A stretch of 64,000 bases of DNA. It comes from Rhodopirellula sp. SM50 (GTDB lineage Bacteria > Planctomycetota > Planctomycetia > Pirellulales > Pirellulaceae). Every line of letters begins with the position of its first letter. The stretch's first letter is position 1. The stretch covers positions 1 to 64,000 of the forward strand of contig NZ_NTFY01000037.1 of the NCBI RefSeq assembly GCF_002289565.1, written 5' to 3'. The translations under genes were made by a program, and so were the position numbers. Positions 63,282-64,000 of the stretch are shown piece after piece. The notes under the pieces are model-generated. The model was not told the DNA's origin. It searched no databases and saw nothing but the letters and a program-made list of their open reading frames with translations.

Positions 63282-64000
63282 CTAGGACGACAGGTGGTTT
63301 GGCGTGGCGAGCTTTTCCATCAGCCTTGCGGCGATCCGCTCGGCGGCTTTGCCGTCCCAGAGGGCGGGGCAGTTGCGCTGGGGGGGAGTCGATTGGACTT
63401 CCTTCCAGGCCGCCAATAGCGTGTCTTTTCCCGGTTGAACCAGGCGGTTGGTGCCTTCGTCGATCGTGATCGGCCGTTCGGTGTTCGGACGAACCGTCAG
63501 GCACGTGACGCCCAGGTAGGTCGTTTCTTCTTGGACGCCGCCGGAGTCGGTCAAGACGACGTTGGCCGATTTCATCAACGCCATGAAATCAAAGTACCCC
63601 AGCGGATCGACCATGGTGATGCCGTCGGCGACGGTGATGTTTTCCGTTTCCAATCGCGCCAGAGTTCTGGGGTGCACCGGAAACACGATCGGCAAGGATT
63701 CTGAAATCTCGTTGAGTGCCGCGATCAACTCGGCCAACATCTCCGGATCGTCGACGTTGCTGGGCCGGTGCAGGGTTGCCAACACGAACTTGCCGGCGGT
63801 CAGCCCCAGGGTCGACAGGATTTCGCTTTGTTCGATCTTGGGCAACGCACGGATCAACGAGTCGATCATCACGTTGCCGACGCAGTGAATTCGGTCCGGC
63901 GAGACGCCTTCGGCAATCAGGTTGGCATCGCCATCGGGCGACGGGGTCAACAGCAAATCCGAAATTGCGTCGGTGACCTTGCGATTGATTTCTTCTGGCA
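63282..64000 (-). CDS. wecB: UDP-N-acetylglucosamine 2-epimerase WecB (cut by window end)
   Basis: Only the C-terminal 239 residues are in the window; the frame is open at 64000, reading PEEINRKVTDAISDLLLTPS. Family motifs: VLATLHRPSNVD, FPVHPRTLARLE, VVLTDSGGVQEETTYLGVTCLTVRPNTERPITIDEGTN. It converts UDP-GlcNAc to UDP-ManNAc for polysaccharide. It is first in the visible cluster. Confidence 0.95.
   Translation of the reverse strand, partial: PEEINRKVTDAISDLLLTPSPDGDANLIAEGVSPDRIHCVGNVMIDSLIRALPKIEQSEILSTLGLTAGKFVLATLHRPSNVDDPEMLAELIAALNEISESLPIVFPVHPRTLARLETENITVADGITMVDPLGYFDFMALMKSANVVLTDSGGVQEETTYLGVTCLTVRPNTERPITIDEGTNRLVQPGKDTLLAAWKEVQSTPPQRNCPALWDGKAAERIAARLMEKLATPNHLSS

Overview
This window looks like a chromosome segment of a planctomycete, most probably of the family Pirellulaceae (Rhodopirellula-like). 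The supporting signs are a TIGR03067-type lipocalin-like protein, a secreted sulfatase fused to a DUF1080 domain, a redoxin / cytochrome c-type CxxCH / PHM-like fusion, a 2,500-residue secreted protein with an N-terminal ESLEDRRVL-type motif and C-terminal dockerin-like repeats, an exosortase-U-like gene beside a PEP-CTERM substrate, and many short dispersed repeats placed right after stop codons. lpxK and an OxyR-type regulator fit a lipid-A-bearing, aerobic diderm. No plasmid, phage or insertion-sequence genes were seen.

Layout. 0-20 kb is mostly housekeeping: lpxK, a GTP/ATPase (ychF), small membrane and helical hypotheticals, a CBM9-like protein, a secreted alpha/beta hydrolase, a CDP-alcohol phosphatidyltransferase, a DUF2132 protein, tRNA-Met, ligA, a Dabb protein, a lone GT4 glycosyltransferase, leuB, a cdsA-like gene overlapping tatD, and oxyR. 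18-31 kb is secretory and surface: the redoxin-PHM fusion, the sulfatase-DUF1080 fusion, the giant beta-helix/Ig-like/dockerin protein, and a response regulator fused to an RsbW-like ATPase domain.

31.6-64 kb is one long minus-strand surface-polysaccharide locus, read from 64 kb downwards. It contains wecB (cut by the window edge), an ABC-2 permease and a Wzt-type ATPase with a carbohydrate-binding tail, three methyltransferases (two FkbM), a run of GT4 and GT2 glycosyltransferases, a STELLO/DUF288-like and a NodZ-like glycosyltransferase side by side, two hexapeptide acetyltransferases, an acyltransferase-3 and a Wzy/ligase-like membrane protein. A PEP-CTERM protein, an exosortase with a fused EpsI-like tail, a TPR membrane protein, a Wzc-type tyrosine autokinase, a membrane-anchored protein with a possible RNase-like (BECR) domain and a zinc-ribbon protein follow. 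Most neighbours overlap by 4 bp (ATGA, GTGA or TTGA), which points to translational coupling. The likely joint job is making, decorating and exporting a complex glycan and sorting a surface protein into the envelope beside it.

The most unusual structure outside the genes is the repeat landscape. Several unrelated repeat families begin exactly at stop codons, and one 27-bp element supplies the last residues and the stop codon of two unrelated proteins.
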